Assembly (NCBI RefSeq): GCF_013426205.1 | Contig: NC_089428.1 | Coordinates: forward strand, 744,001-808,000 | Source: Metarhizium brunneum | Taxonomy: Eukaryota > Ascomycota > Sordariomycetes > Hypocreales > Clavicipitaceae | Length of the DNA: 64,000 nucleotides | Direction of reading: 5' to 3' | Part shown: positions 24,935 to 34,660 of the stretch, one piece after another | How the letters are laid out: every line of letters starts with the position of its first letter | Position numbering within the stretch: position 1 is the first letter of the stretch | Made by a program: the position numbers and the translations under genes | Notes under the pieces: model-generated | Told to the model about the DNA's origin: nothing | The model's database searches: none | Seen by the model: only the letters and a program-made list of their open reading frames with translations

Positions 24935-27415
24935 TCAAATGGGCGGCAACTCGTCCCTGCAAATAGGACACTGCAGCCTAAACCGCAGCCAGCTCTCCAA
25001 ACACGCCGTATGAAAGATGTGTCTGCACGGAGTCACCATGTACATTCTCCGCGCGAAGACGCCCGACACGCTGGACTCCTCCTCGCCGGCTTTGACGACA
25101 GGCACCTCCAGCACCTCCCTGCAGATGGCGCAATCTATATGCCTGACACCGGTCTTTTCAGCCCCTGCCAGGGCTCTATCCAGGCTGTTTCGTTCCTCGG
25201 GGACCACCAGGCCGATGGGCAGGCCACCTCCCTCGAGATTGTCCTCTCGCAGAACAGGGTGATAGTCCCACGCGTCGGGGGTCCAGGACAGCGGCACGCC
25301 GAATCGAGGACCGACGATTTGTTGCGCGGCTAGGACAACGACTTGGATCCAGACCCAGCCTGCGAGGAACACAAACGCAGGTACATCGGTGGTTGCGTAG
25401 AGGAAATTGTCTTCCTTGACCCAGAAGTAGGCAATAGGGAGGAGGCGCAGGACAGACTGGCCGAGGACAAAGGGCCATGCGAGCGCGCGGCGGCAGTTGC
25501 GCAGAGTGTTGCGGTAGATTTGGGGCGTCCACATGGACAGGTAGATGAATGCGCAGGTGTTGAGGAATACGGACCGCGGGCGGGGGTACCATGTTGACGA
25601 GGAGATGGCGAGGAAGGAGACGCAGAGAGAGAATAAGATGAATCTGCCGATGATGGCTTGGAAGGTTGGTGTTTCTGGGGTGGAAGGGCTGCTGCGGTTG
25701 GCAGTGGGAATGGCAGAGGCAGCCGCGGCAATTTCAGCGGATATATCTTGGTCCGAGGGGATGATGATGGGTGTTTCAACGCGCTGAGAGGCCGTCACTG
25801 GGCCTGGGAGTAGACCTGGTGTAGGAGTTGCAGCGATGGAGTTGGCGGAACTATCTTGTGCGGTTGTGGTGGATGAGGAGGACTGATCGCGACGGCCTCT
25901 GCTCTCGGGGAGTTGGACTTCGTATATCTTTGCCAGGAAACTTCCTCCAATGGTCATGCTCAGAAACGAGGCAAACATTAGTGCCAGCGTGGGCAAGAAG
26001 GTGGCCGCTGCAGAGGACACCCATGTTGCTGCGGCGGTGAAAGTCATTCCATCGACAATCAACATGGCGCTGATGGTGCCGAAGCTAATTCTGCCCATGG
26101 TGGACGGCGTGAAGGATTCCTTCATTTGGTCTCGGAGAAGACGGACTTGGCCGAACACCACCAGTGCGTAGAGCAACAGCCATGTCTTAATTTGATGCGT
26201 CTGTACTTCCTTCTTCATGCCGACGAGATGATCGGCTTCACTGAGCGGGTAATCCGGCGGTCCTTTGGTCTCGAGAAAGAACGAACAGTCCGGGGAGTAT
26301 ACGACGGCGGACATTTTGAGCTTGGGTATCCGTGGGATGGGTGCGCCGACGGGATACTGGAGCTCCGACTCTATGGCGTTGATGGTGTCTCCCACGGCTC
26401 CTGGAGCCGCGTCTTGGCCTTCGGTCGGCTTGGGAGGAATGGGCGGATGAACCTGGGCGTACATGATATATTCGCAGTGCGGTGAGGGATACGCTGTGTA
26501 CATGGGGTTTTCAATGTCCGAGTTCCACGGCATCCGTTGATCGACGTAGACGTGCTTCTCTTTGCGGCGGATGACGCGGGCCAGCGTCTGGTTCAGCAAC
26601 ATCTGGCTCGACTGGAAGAAATCCGGGCCAGGTGACAAGTGCGGCAAAGCAAAGATGCCTTCAAACTTCTCGCTCGTCGTCGTCATGAGGATGACGCCCT
26701 GCCGCGGCCAATGGACGCCCCAGAGCTTCATCTCCCAGTTCAAACCCGAGCCAATGGTGTCCTCGATGGTAGCTGTGCCTCTCAAACTGCGGATGATGCC
26801 GCCCGACAACGGCGCCATGTCCATGGACAGCTGTTCGTAATGAGTGAGCGTCTTATTCCCACTCAGTCGGAGCATCATCCTGCCAGCATTGCCCGTCACG
26901 TTGCGCGCCCACTCGACCTTGTGCGCCATCCATTCCACCTCGGGCACGCTCCTGGACAAGTTGTAGCTGTCGTAGCCGCGGAAAGCAGAGCCCGGCTTGC
27001 GAACCCAGTCCCCATGGACGGTTCCCGAGGCATTTGTCCACATTGCCTCTCCCTGCGCCACATCCCAAAGCTGATGGCCGTCCACGGGCGGAACAGCATG
27101 TCGGCTCAGCTTCAGACCCTTTTGTCTGAATGTTTCTAAATCGTCCCATGCGAAACCGTCTGTTTCCCTGAAACCCGTAAGGTTCAAATGCTTTGCTTCA
27201 CGTCCATCGTCGGTGGTTTTGTTCTGGGGCGCAAAGTCCCCCCACCTCGTCGTGTTCAGCACGTGGAGGGCATCTCGGTATCGCGCGAGTCGATCAACAG
27301 CCAAGTCGGACAGGGCAAGAGATTGGCTTCGGTAGTCGCCTTCTGGGAATAGCATCCACACGAGAAAGAGGATGAAGAGGACGGCACCTGCTGGACTCTG
27401 CGCTGGAGAAGGCAT
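24935..27415 (-). CDS. dsc1: DSC E3 ubiquitin ligase complex subunit 1 (Tul1/Dsc1-type RING ligase)
   Basis: Catalytic RING subunit of the Golgi/endosome Dsc ligase, which in other fungi ubiquitinates membrane proteins and is needed for SREBP cleavage. Single exon, 826 aa from the ATG at 27415. An upstream in-frame ATG (27508) would bury the signal-like segment 'AVLFILFLVWMLFPEGD', so I prefer 27415. A large luminal domain (about 30-400) contains 'WDLETFRQKGL'-like and 'GDWVRKPGSAFRGYDSYNLS' regions. About seven hydrophobic segments span roughly 405-425, 438-492 (two), 585-632 (two), 642-665 and 676-701. The RING-H2 is at the extreme C-terminus (about 758-823): 'CAICREVL', 'TPCRHIFHTACLESWL' and 'CPICRDELPPI'. 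The order matches Tul1/Dsc1. Its end converges on the Zn2Cys6 gene, and its start diverges from HSBP1. Confidence 0.93.
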   Translation of the reverse strand: MPSPAQSPAGAVLFILFLVWMLFPEGDYRSQSLALSDLAVDRLARYRDALHVLNTTRWGDFAPQNKTTDDGREAKHLNLTGFRETDGFAWDDLETFRQKGLKLSRHAVPPVDGHQLWDVAQGEAMWTNASGTVHGDWVRKPGSAFRGYDSYNLSRSVPEVEWMAHKVEWARNVTGNAGRMMLRLSGNKTLTHYEQLSMDMAPLSGGIIRSLRGTATIEDTIGSGLNWEMKLWGVHWPRQGVILMTTTSEKFEGIFALPHLSPGPDFFQSSQMLLNQTLARVIRRKEKHVYVDQRMPWNSDIENPMYTAYPSPHCEYIMYAQVHPPIPPKPTEGQDAAPGAVGDTINAIESELQYPVGAPIPRIPKLKMSAVVYSPDCSFFLETKGPPDYPLSEADHLVGMKKEVQTHQIKTWLLLYALVVFGQVRLLRDQMKESFTPSTMGRISFGTISAMLIVDGMTFTAAATWVSSAAATFLPTLALMFASFLSMTIGGSFLAKIYEVQLPESRGRRDQSSSSTTTAQDSSANSIAATPTPGLLPGPVTASQRVETPIIIPSDQDISAEIAAAASAIPTANRSSPSTPETPTFQAIIGRFILFSLCVSFLAISSSTWYPRPRSVFLNTCAFIYLSMWTPQIYRNTLRNCRRALAWPFVLGQSVLRLLPIAYFWVKEDNFLYATTDVPAFVFLAGWVWIQVVVLAAQQIVGPRFGVPLSWTPDAWDYHPVLREDNLEGGGLPIGLVVPEERNSLDRALAGAEKTGVRHIDCAICREVLEVPVVKAGEEESSVSGVFARRMYMVTPCRHIFHTACLESWLRFRLQCPICRDELPPI

Positions 27416-28142
27416 GTTGGTGGCCGATGTGGTCTCGGACGCAGCGCGGGAAGAAGGGTTTGTGCTACGTCGCCACCATGATATGCTGCGCGGCGGGAGG
27501 CACTCCAAGCAGGATTGCGGTTATGTCTGCAATGGCGGGTTCAAGAGGGGATGAGAGAAAAAAAACTGAAACGTTCAAGGACAGAAAGGGTAGAGGATGT
27601 GCAGCAGGCCGGACTGGTTAAAGTTTATGAGGAGTGTTGGTGCTCAAGCCTCCTAGTCCAGGGACGTTGTCGCTTACTCAAGTCGGCAAGTGCCGTAGCA
27701 TGCGGACCCCGTCAACTGGCGAAAGTAACAGCCGACAACCAACGTCGGCGGTGGATGGTCCAAGTGCCCAAAATTGCTGGGAAACCTGCGGGAGCGGATT
27801 CAGTCATGGACGCTCTCGCGTTCGGTGATTGTCCGTGGACCGTGGCAGAAGTGGCCCAGAATGCACTTGGGCACGCACGCCCTCGTGCCCTCGTATATGT
27901 GGAAAGAGACATGGACTCCGTTCTTTCCATAACTGTTTGGGGTACGGAGCACGTACCTAGGTACCTAGGTATGTACGGGGTGCCGATGGATGGATTGATT
28001 GACTGGTCGCATCTGCCAAACCACTTCGAGCCCACCCACGCTCAACCACCATCAACGGCTCTCCAGACGCTGCCTACCGCCCGTCGTCAAACGCTCAATG
28101 ACGCACGCAAAGTCGTCTTCACCATAATCACCAAACCCCGCC
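27416..28142. other. Divergent promoter region, dsc1 / HSBP1
   Basis: About 730 bp between the two start codons, holding a perfect palindrome (27954-27971) and an ACGGAGC motif just before it. The long plus-strand open frame across it (27515-28498) has no domain until it enters HSBP1 exon 2 and is otherwise accidental. Confidence 0.55.
27954..27971. repeat. 18-bp palindrome TACCTAGGTA repeated with overlap
   Basis: Two overlapping TACCTAGGTA units form a self-complementary 18-mer about 170 bp upstream of the HSBP1 start. It is next to GGGTACGGAGCACG and followed by TGTAC. A regulatory or structural role is only inferred. Confidence 0.8.
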
Positions 28143-28616
28143 ATGTCCTCAGCAGACCCCGGGTCCAGCGCCGACAAAGCCTCCGTACGCGACGCCCTGC
28201 TCCCCCTCATCCCCCTCAAACAATACCCTCCTTGCCTCCCTCCCCTTCAGCCACCTCCAAAATCTCCCCCTTATCAGCTCTGACAAATCTCGACCAGACG
28301 CCCGATAACTCCAACGCCGATGTCTCAGCCGCCGTAGAGGACTTGTTGAACACGCTGTCCAACAAATTCGCTAGCGTGTCGTCCGAGATATTTGCCAAAA
28401 GTGAGTTTCACACCAAAATCATCCCTTTTGTACTCCCTACACACAATCACTTTTTTTCCCCGACCCGAAAATCTCCGCAAGACAAGACCAGTTGCTGATA
28501 TGAGACATTGATGGTCAAAATGAATAGTGGACGAAATGTCGCGCAGACTAGATAATTTAGAGGCGGCCCTACAAGAGACCAAGGCAAATGAGAGCTCAGG
28601 CTCGACAAAGTCTTGA
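28143..28616 (+). CDS. Heat shock factor binding protein 1 (HSBP1-like), three exons
   Basis: Small coiled-coil protein; in animals HSBP1 binds trimeric HSF1 and damps the heat-shock response, and fungal homologues are largely unstudied. Exons 28143-28184, 28298-28400 and 28528-28616 join in phase to 77 aa. The core 'DVSAAVEDLLNTLSNKFASV' then 'SSEIFAKMDEMSRRLDNLE' matches the HSBP1 heptad helix (LLxxLxxxFxxxSxxIxxKxDxMxxRLDxLE). The first intron is supported by a CTGAC branch 12 nt before its CGACCAG end and is the only join that keeps frame with the ATG at 28143 (context CGCCATGTC). The second intron begins GTGAGT and ends GAATAG. Usual family length is 70-90 aa. The first-exon assignment is less certain than the core. 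Confidence 0.82.
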
Positions 28617-28847
28617 GTGTGTTTACTTTATGAAATGGCTGATGAGTAACATTGTACATTTTGCAAGTTTTCTTTTTAATTCGTTCGATAACCTTTTAAT
28701 GATTCCATCTCTATGTACCAGTCAAGCCTACTGGCGTGTATTGCTTTACTTTCGTTGCACATGTGACGTAAAATGTCCTCGGGCCTATGCTCCCAACACG
28801 TTTCCTAATTTGACCACAATTCATAGTCCAGTCGGCATATCCATCAT

Positions 28848-30044
28848 TTACAGCTCGTCCTTGAGCTCCTCGGCCTTCTCAGCAGCCTTCTCAGCGAAGC
28901 GGCGCAGAACATTGGTCTTGCTCTGAATCTCGTCACGTTTAGACGGGGCCAGGCCACCCTTCTCCAAGATGCCCTCGAGTCTTGAGAGCTCCTTGGAGAC
29001 ATAATTATCGCTCTTGCTCAGCTTGTCAAAGACACGGACATAGTACTTGGCGTAGGCATACTTGGCATCGTCGTTGAACTTCTCCACGGCACTCTTAACC
29101 TCGCCGACAATATCCTCCAACTTGGCGCCGCCGGTGAACTTGGCAACCAGCGCGTCAAGGACGGCAATGGTTCCAGCAACACGGTCAACACCACCGCCGA
29201 CAACGCGGTGCGTTCCAGCCTTCTCGTTGATGAACTTGATGAAGTCGTCCTCAGAGCGGGCACCATCGTAGCTCTCGCCCGTCTTGCTTCCAGCTTGGAA
29301 CCACTTGATGGTCGGGTAAGAAGTGACACCCTGTTCGGTGGCCACGGCTTTGCTGTTGGGAGCTTCGGCATCAACCTTGCCAATGACAACATTGGCCTCA
29401 CCGACGAAATCGGCAGCAAGGCTCTCCCACGTGGGTGCCAGGTTCTTGCAGTCTAAGCACACATTGTTAGCAACTCCCAAATCGAGCCGCATCACCCGCT
29501 CGAGATATGCACGCAGAGACAATCACTTACGCCCGCACCAAGGAGCGGTAAACGCAACCAGCACATTCTTTTCACTTCCGACAGTCTCCGCAAAGCTCTT
29601 ATCAGTAAGCATCACAACCTCGCTAGGCATCTCCAGCTTCTTCTTAGCCTTGACCCCAGCCTTCTCCGTCAGGAACTCGGTCAGGCTCTCCAGGTCTCGG
29701 CCAGACTTGTACTCCTCGGGCTTATCTGACTTTCCGTCAAAGTACTTGAGCGTAGGGAATCCCTGGATTCCAAAACGCTTGCCCAACTCCCGCTCGGCAT
29801 CGGCATCGACCTTGGCAATCTGTACCTTGTCCTTGGCGTGTTCAAAGGCGACGGCGAGCTCCTCGTACACGGGAGCCAGGCTTTTGCAGTGGCCGCACCA
29901 GGGGGCAAAGAATTCAACAAGTGTAGGCTTTCCCGACTTGAGGACTACCTTGTCGAAGTTTGCAGGAGTAAGATCCATGACGGCGGATCTGGCGGTCGCA
30001 ACGGCGGCCACGGCGGCGAGCACGAGGCTCTTGATGAGGACCAT
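28848..30044 (-). CDS. erp38: ERp38-type protein disulfide isomerase with ERp29 domain
   Basis: ER-lumen oxidoreductase that forms and rearranges disulfides in secretory proteins. Exons 30044-29531 and 29452-28848 join in phase to 372 aa. Residues 1-19 are a signal peptide (cleavage near 'ATARS|AV'). Thioredoxin domain 1 has 'FFAPWCGHCKSLAP' (Cys 50 and 53) and 'GFPTLKYF'. Domain 2 has 'FTAPWCGHCKNLAP' (Cys 170 and 173) and 'SYPTIKWF'. A helical ERp29-like C-terminal domain (about 265-365) ends with the retention signal KDEL. The intron falls inside the second CGHC motif, between Gly and His. The gene converges on HSBP1, with 230 bp between stops. All active-site cysteines are present. Confidence 0.95.
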
Positions 30045-30945
30045 GCTGGGCGAACTTTTAACTTAATTGGAAGAATAAAAAATTAGCTTTCGGCCGGGAT
30101 TTTGAGCAATAAAGAATCGAATAACTGTACTTTACAGCAATAGGTGATGGAACAAAGGTCTGCGTGGTTGAATGGCTGACAATGGCTGTTGCTTAGAAAT
30201 GAAATGTGTCGAGATGGCCAGCTTGCAGTAAGCTTCCTTAGCGGCGTTGAAACCATGTCCAAACCATATCTACCCCACGCAAGCTCTCTTGGCTGGCGCC
30301 AACGTCGGGGTATGCAATCACGTGGAGATAAGACGCCAGTAGTTTGCCACGCAGATAAGCTCCTGGCTCATTCTGGGACAGAACACTTATGAAAAATACG
30401 GGTGGTTAATTAGGTTGACGCCCGTTTGTAAAGCACGTTAAGAATTGCAGTCTTGTCAAATTCTCAGTTCGTACAAGAGATTGAAGAGCTTTGCCTAAGG
30501 CTGACCTAAGCTCCTGCATCCGCCCTAACTCCATAAACTAGTAACAATTCACCTCACCTGCTTTCTCCGATGATTCCTAGTTCACGTCATCACCAATTCC
30601 AACACAACATACTCATGAAACAAATATTGTGTGTTGTTGTTGAATTTCTTGCATTACTGATTCCACCCTATATGCCTGTCTAAAGTACAAGTATCAAGAC
30701 AATGGGAAGAAGCAGAGTGGAGAGATCTCCAGGGCCATCCTGGGAATATACAAAGAGCTCTTTTCGCTCAGAAACATGGGAATTCGTACATCTTACACTC
30801 AACTCGACCTCCTATTGTGTCGCTTTTAGAATTGTCAAAGGAACCTCCTCCTTTTAATTTTGGTGCCAATAGATCCACGGTCGCTTGTGGTATTTCTACT
30901 CCTCTCCGATCCTTCTTCTAGTCCAAGATGATGGTGATGCCGCCT
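30045..30945. other. Intergenic, no gene seen
   Basis: About 900 bp between the ERp38 promoter and the 3' end of the EF-Tu gene. No coding frame of interest and no RNA gene recognised. Confidence 0.5.
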
Positions 30946-32397
30946 TTACTTCATGATACGGGTGCACAGACCAGTAGCAACAGTCTTACCACCCTCACGA
31001 ATGTTGAATCGCTGACCAACCTCAATGGCATTAGGGTTGGTCAGTGTCACAACCATCTCGACGTTGTCACCTGGCATGACCATCTTACCCTGAGCATCTT
31101 CCGTACCTTCAGGGAAGGTCAGGTCGACAGACTCGTCAGATGTTCGGAGGTAGAGCTGGGGGCGGTAGTGCTCGTGGAAACCGGTGTGGCGGCCACCCTC
31201 TTCCTTGGTAAGAACATAGAGAGAGGAGAGGAACTGAGTGTGAGACTTGACCGTGCCAGGCTTGCAGACAACCATGCCGCGGCGGACATCCTCCCGGCGG
31301 ACACCACGGATGAGGAGCCCGGAGTTGTCACCAGCTTGCGACTGGTCGCAAGACTTCTTGAAAGTTTCAATATCCGTAACCTTGGTCTTGATAATCTCCT
31401 TGCCCTTGCCAACGAGCTCGATTTCCTCATCACGCTTCAGGACACCACGCTCAACACGTCCAGAGACAACAGTACCACGGCCAGAAATAGAGAAGACGTC
31501 CTCAACAGACATGAGGAAAGGCTTGTCCAGGCTACGCTCAGGGGTAGGGATCCACTCGTCAACGGCGGCCATGAGCTCGTCAATCTTGTTGTTGCCAATC
31601 TCAGGTTTCTGGTTGTTCAAAGCGCAAAGAGCAGAGCCCATGATGACAGGGGTCTCATCACCCTCGAAGCCATAGGTGCTGAGAAGCTCGCGCATTTCCA
31701 TCTCAACGAGTTCCAACATCTCGGGGTCATCAATGGTATCGACCTTGTTGACAAACACTACAATCTTCTGGACGCCAACCTGTCGGGCAAGGAGCAAGTG
31801 TTCACGGGTCTGGGGCATCTGTCCGTCGGAGGCGGCGACAACAATAATAGCACCATCCATGTTGGCAGCGCCAGTAATCATGTTCTTGATATAATCGGCG
31901 TGGCCAGGGCAGTCGACGTGGGAATAGTGACGGTTCTCGGTAGCGTACTCGATGTGCGCGGTCGAAATGGTAATACCACGCTTGCGCTCCTCAGGAGCCT
32001 TGTCAATGGCGCCATACTCGAGAAAGTTGGCAAGGCCCTTCTCGGCCTGTCGCTTGGTGATGGCAGCAGAAAGGGTGGTCTAAAATAGCCATTGGTTAGC
32101 TGTCCGGTATTTCGCATGGCTGTGTCGTTCTCCTCCTACCTTGCCGTGATCGACGTGACCAATGGTACCTGGGAATCAACATTAGAGTTGGTTTATTTCA
32201 AGAGAACATTTCACAGGCATACCAATGTTGACATGGGGTTTGCTTCGCTCAAAAACGGCGTATGATCGGTAGATGTTGAGAATGCCAGAGGCGGTTTGGG
32301 GTTTGATGACCGTCTGAAGGGGGTTAACACGGCCACTGCGCAAGCCGTGCCGCGCAGTCCGTAGGAACGGCGCAACAGATCTAAAAGCAACAGACAT
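30946..32397 (-). CDS. TUF1: Mitochondrial translation elongation factor Tu
   Basis: GTPase that delivers aminoacyl-tRNA to the mitochondrial ribosome. Exons 32397-32223, 32168-32140 and 32079-30946 join in phase to 445 aa. The first 45 or so residues are Arg/Ser-rich and lack acidic residues ('[20 protein letters not shown]'), a good mitochondrial presequence. Then come the bacterial-type '[20 protein letters not shown]' G1 loop, 'RGITIS' switch I, '[12 protein letters not shown]' G3, 'NKVD' G4 and 'SALCAL' G5. Domains 2 and 3 follow with '[13 protein letters not shown]' and the C-terminal '[15 protein letters not shown]'. Exon 2 is only 29 nt and codes the P-loop itself. Family length is as expected. 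Upstream of the MFS gene in the same orientation, with no sign of linked function. Confidence 0.97.
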
Positions 32398-33041
32398 TGT
32401 GAAATAAACGGACAATTGAAACCAGAATACGCCGATTGAAGAAGAGAATGAATGGAGGATTGGTGCAAAAGGAGGTGATTATGCTGGAGGGTACAATTGT
32501 ATTGGATCTTTATGGAGACGCCGCTTCGAAATTTTTATGAGCTCCAATGGACTGCAGCTTGGGAAAGGCCCATGACAGGGGCCAGTCGTGCCTGCCGCTA
32601 CGGCGAGTGGCAGCCAGCGCATCACGTGAGGTCCCGTCAACGGTGAGAGGCAGATCAGGTATCTGGCTATCGCGCTGTCTACTATAATATACGAAAGTGT
32701 GCTAGCATATACTTCTAGGTGGGCAGATATTCTACCGTTGACCATAGCTGTACAAGAGGAGCATCACTCTCAGTCGTCCGATTTCAAATCAGTTTAAGAC
32801 AAGGTTTGACGACACTCAAGACGTGCGCCTACGTATTATAACACACCTTGAAGTCCTGATCACATTTCTATCAATTAAGAAGGCCTCGAAAAGTTCTCAG
32901 CATCTACCTGCTCTCAATTTAAATACATGACCGCTCGCTCGATTATTACTCTAAATTCTGAATGCTTTTTTGTCGCACTACCATCTGCTCGCTGGTAACC
33001 TTGAGCCACCGAGCAGTAGATGAATGAATACTTTTCATGGT
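32398..33041. other. Intergenic, no gene seen
   Basis: About 640 bp between the EF-Tu start and the MFS stop. A/T-rich stretches near 32,880-33,000 fit the MFS 3' end. Confidence 0.5.
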
Positions 33042-34660
33042 TCAAAACCTAACCCACAGTTTGAAGCCTGTTTGAGATATTCGTGCTGCAACAATGCCAG
33101 TTGTTCCAACAATCATGAACGCTCCAGCAAACGCTTTCAGTCCAATCTCGCCGCCAGGCCCCTGAAGAATGGCACCAGCAATTGGAGCTGTGACCAAGCC
33201 ACCAACAGCACCAAATAATTGGCCAATGCCGTTCCGATAACCGACTTCTTCAATTGGCGAAATTCTTGCCACCAAAGCCCCCAATAGCGCGATGTAGGCG
33301 CCGGAGAAGAGGCCAAACAACAGAGAGAAAGCAACCGTTGCAGCGTCATTCCCTCCACCTGGGATCCACAGAACCATGATGAAGATTCCAGCGCCATAGC
33401 AGGCTAGCGAGAAGATGTTGAAGAGTCCAAATCTATCGGCAAGGAGACCTGAGCCCGCACGGCCAATCAAGCTGGTCAAGCAAGTTAGAAACAAATCAGA
33501 GTCTCGGGCAGATGTAGGCAGATTCATCACGAGCTCACCTTGCAGCGTTGTAAAACGCAATCAGATTTTGAGCGAGGGAGTCTCGCATTCCTTCCGCTTT
33601 GGCTACAGTAGGGATAAAGTTGATTGGTGTATACAGACCAAACGGCACCAAGGAAAGACCAATAAGCAACAGCAAAAACGTCTTTTCATGAAATGGCCGT
33701 GCCAGAAGTTCTTTCGAAAGCGCCTGGCGTCCATTCACGTGTCGAGCCTTGATGGTCAAGTTGGCCACAATGAGAAGAGCCAAGATGATAAAGGCAGCGC
33801 TGCGCATGGCCCACCCATATCCAACAGTCTTGATGAGGTTGCTGAGCATGATTGGGAACACGACGCCTCCAAGACTGGACCCGGTGGCGAATATTCCAAA
33901 CGCCGTGCCACGACGCTTCTTGAACCAGCCGCTTACAGAGCCAATAGCCGCCAAAAAGCTGGCAGAAACACCAATGGCGCTGCAGAGTCCCTGGGAAAGC
34001 ATGAACTGATAGTACTCGGACGATAACGACGCCATCATAAGACCGAAGACGTGCAAAAAAGATCCAACGAGGAGCAAGGATCTTGGACCATGGTTGTCAA
34101 AGATTCTTCCTGTGAATGGCGACAAGAACGACATGAGAAAGATTTGCATTGACGGGATCCAAGCAATCTGACTTGCAGTATACTCCTTGAGAGGTCCAGT
34201 TTGGTAATACTCTTGGAAGGTCCCAACACCTAACAAAGGGGGTTAGCAATCTACGGCTTGCAGTTTTGAGAATCATACATGGTTTGGACATGGCAAAGCG
34301 TCCAAGGGCATATTGTCACTCACTATTAATCCAACCATAGCTGCAAAACGAAACACACCAGGCGCCTAGCACCACCAGCCAAGCCTCTAGGCCGCCATCA
34401 GGAAAGTCGTCGTCATCGTCGGTGGAATCGCTGAGCTCTTGGCTCGCGGTTTCAACATCACGACGAGAAGCTTGACGAGAGACTTGACGCGAGACCTGTT
34501 CACCCGTTTCAGCAATCCATTCACCTTGTACCATGGCCGCATCTGACTCAGCCAGTTTTTGCGTACAGTGACTTGGCGTCGGCGCAAGGGCGTCTAGACC
34601 GGAATCTGAACCATTCAAAGTCTTGTTGACTTGAGCGGTTTGGTCCAACTTTTCCGTCAT
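33042..34660 (-). CDS. MFS transporter, monocarboxylate-permease (MCT) type
   Basis: Twelve-TM major facilitator of the fungal MCT/MCH-like group, at the plasma or another cellular membrane; substrate unknown. Exons 34660-34324, 34229-33539 and 33471-33042 join in phase to 485 aa. The first 85 residues are a hydrophilic, Ser/Asp-rich cytosolic tail ('[14 protein letters not shown]'), ending in the group hallmark '[20 protein letters not shown]'. Then come '[11 protein letters not shown]' with '[12 protein letters not shown]', '[17 protein letters not shown]' (loop 2-3 motif), '[13 protein letters not shown]' and '[16 protein letters not shown]' (loop 8-9 motif). Each splice restores one of these conserved blocks. 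Yeast Mch proteins of this group do not all carry monocarboxylates, so the name marks the family only. Confidence 0.92.

Noticed and set aside
27515..28498. 327-codon frame overlapping HSBP1
   Set aside because: Domain similarity begins only in the stretch that is HSBP1 exon 2; the upstream part is unrelated promoter sequence and the start is implausible.
30928..32088. 386-codon open frame antisense to mitochondrial EF-Tu
   Set aside because: It mirrors the highly biased codons of the EF-Tu exon and has no domain; a known artefact of strong codon bias.
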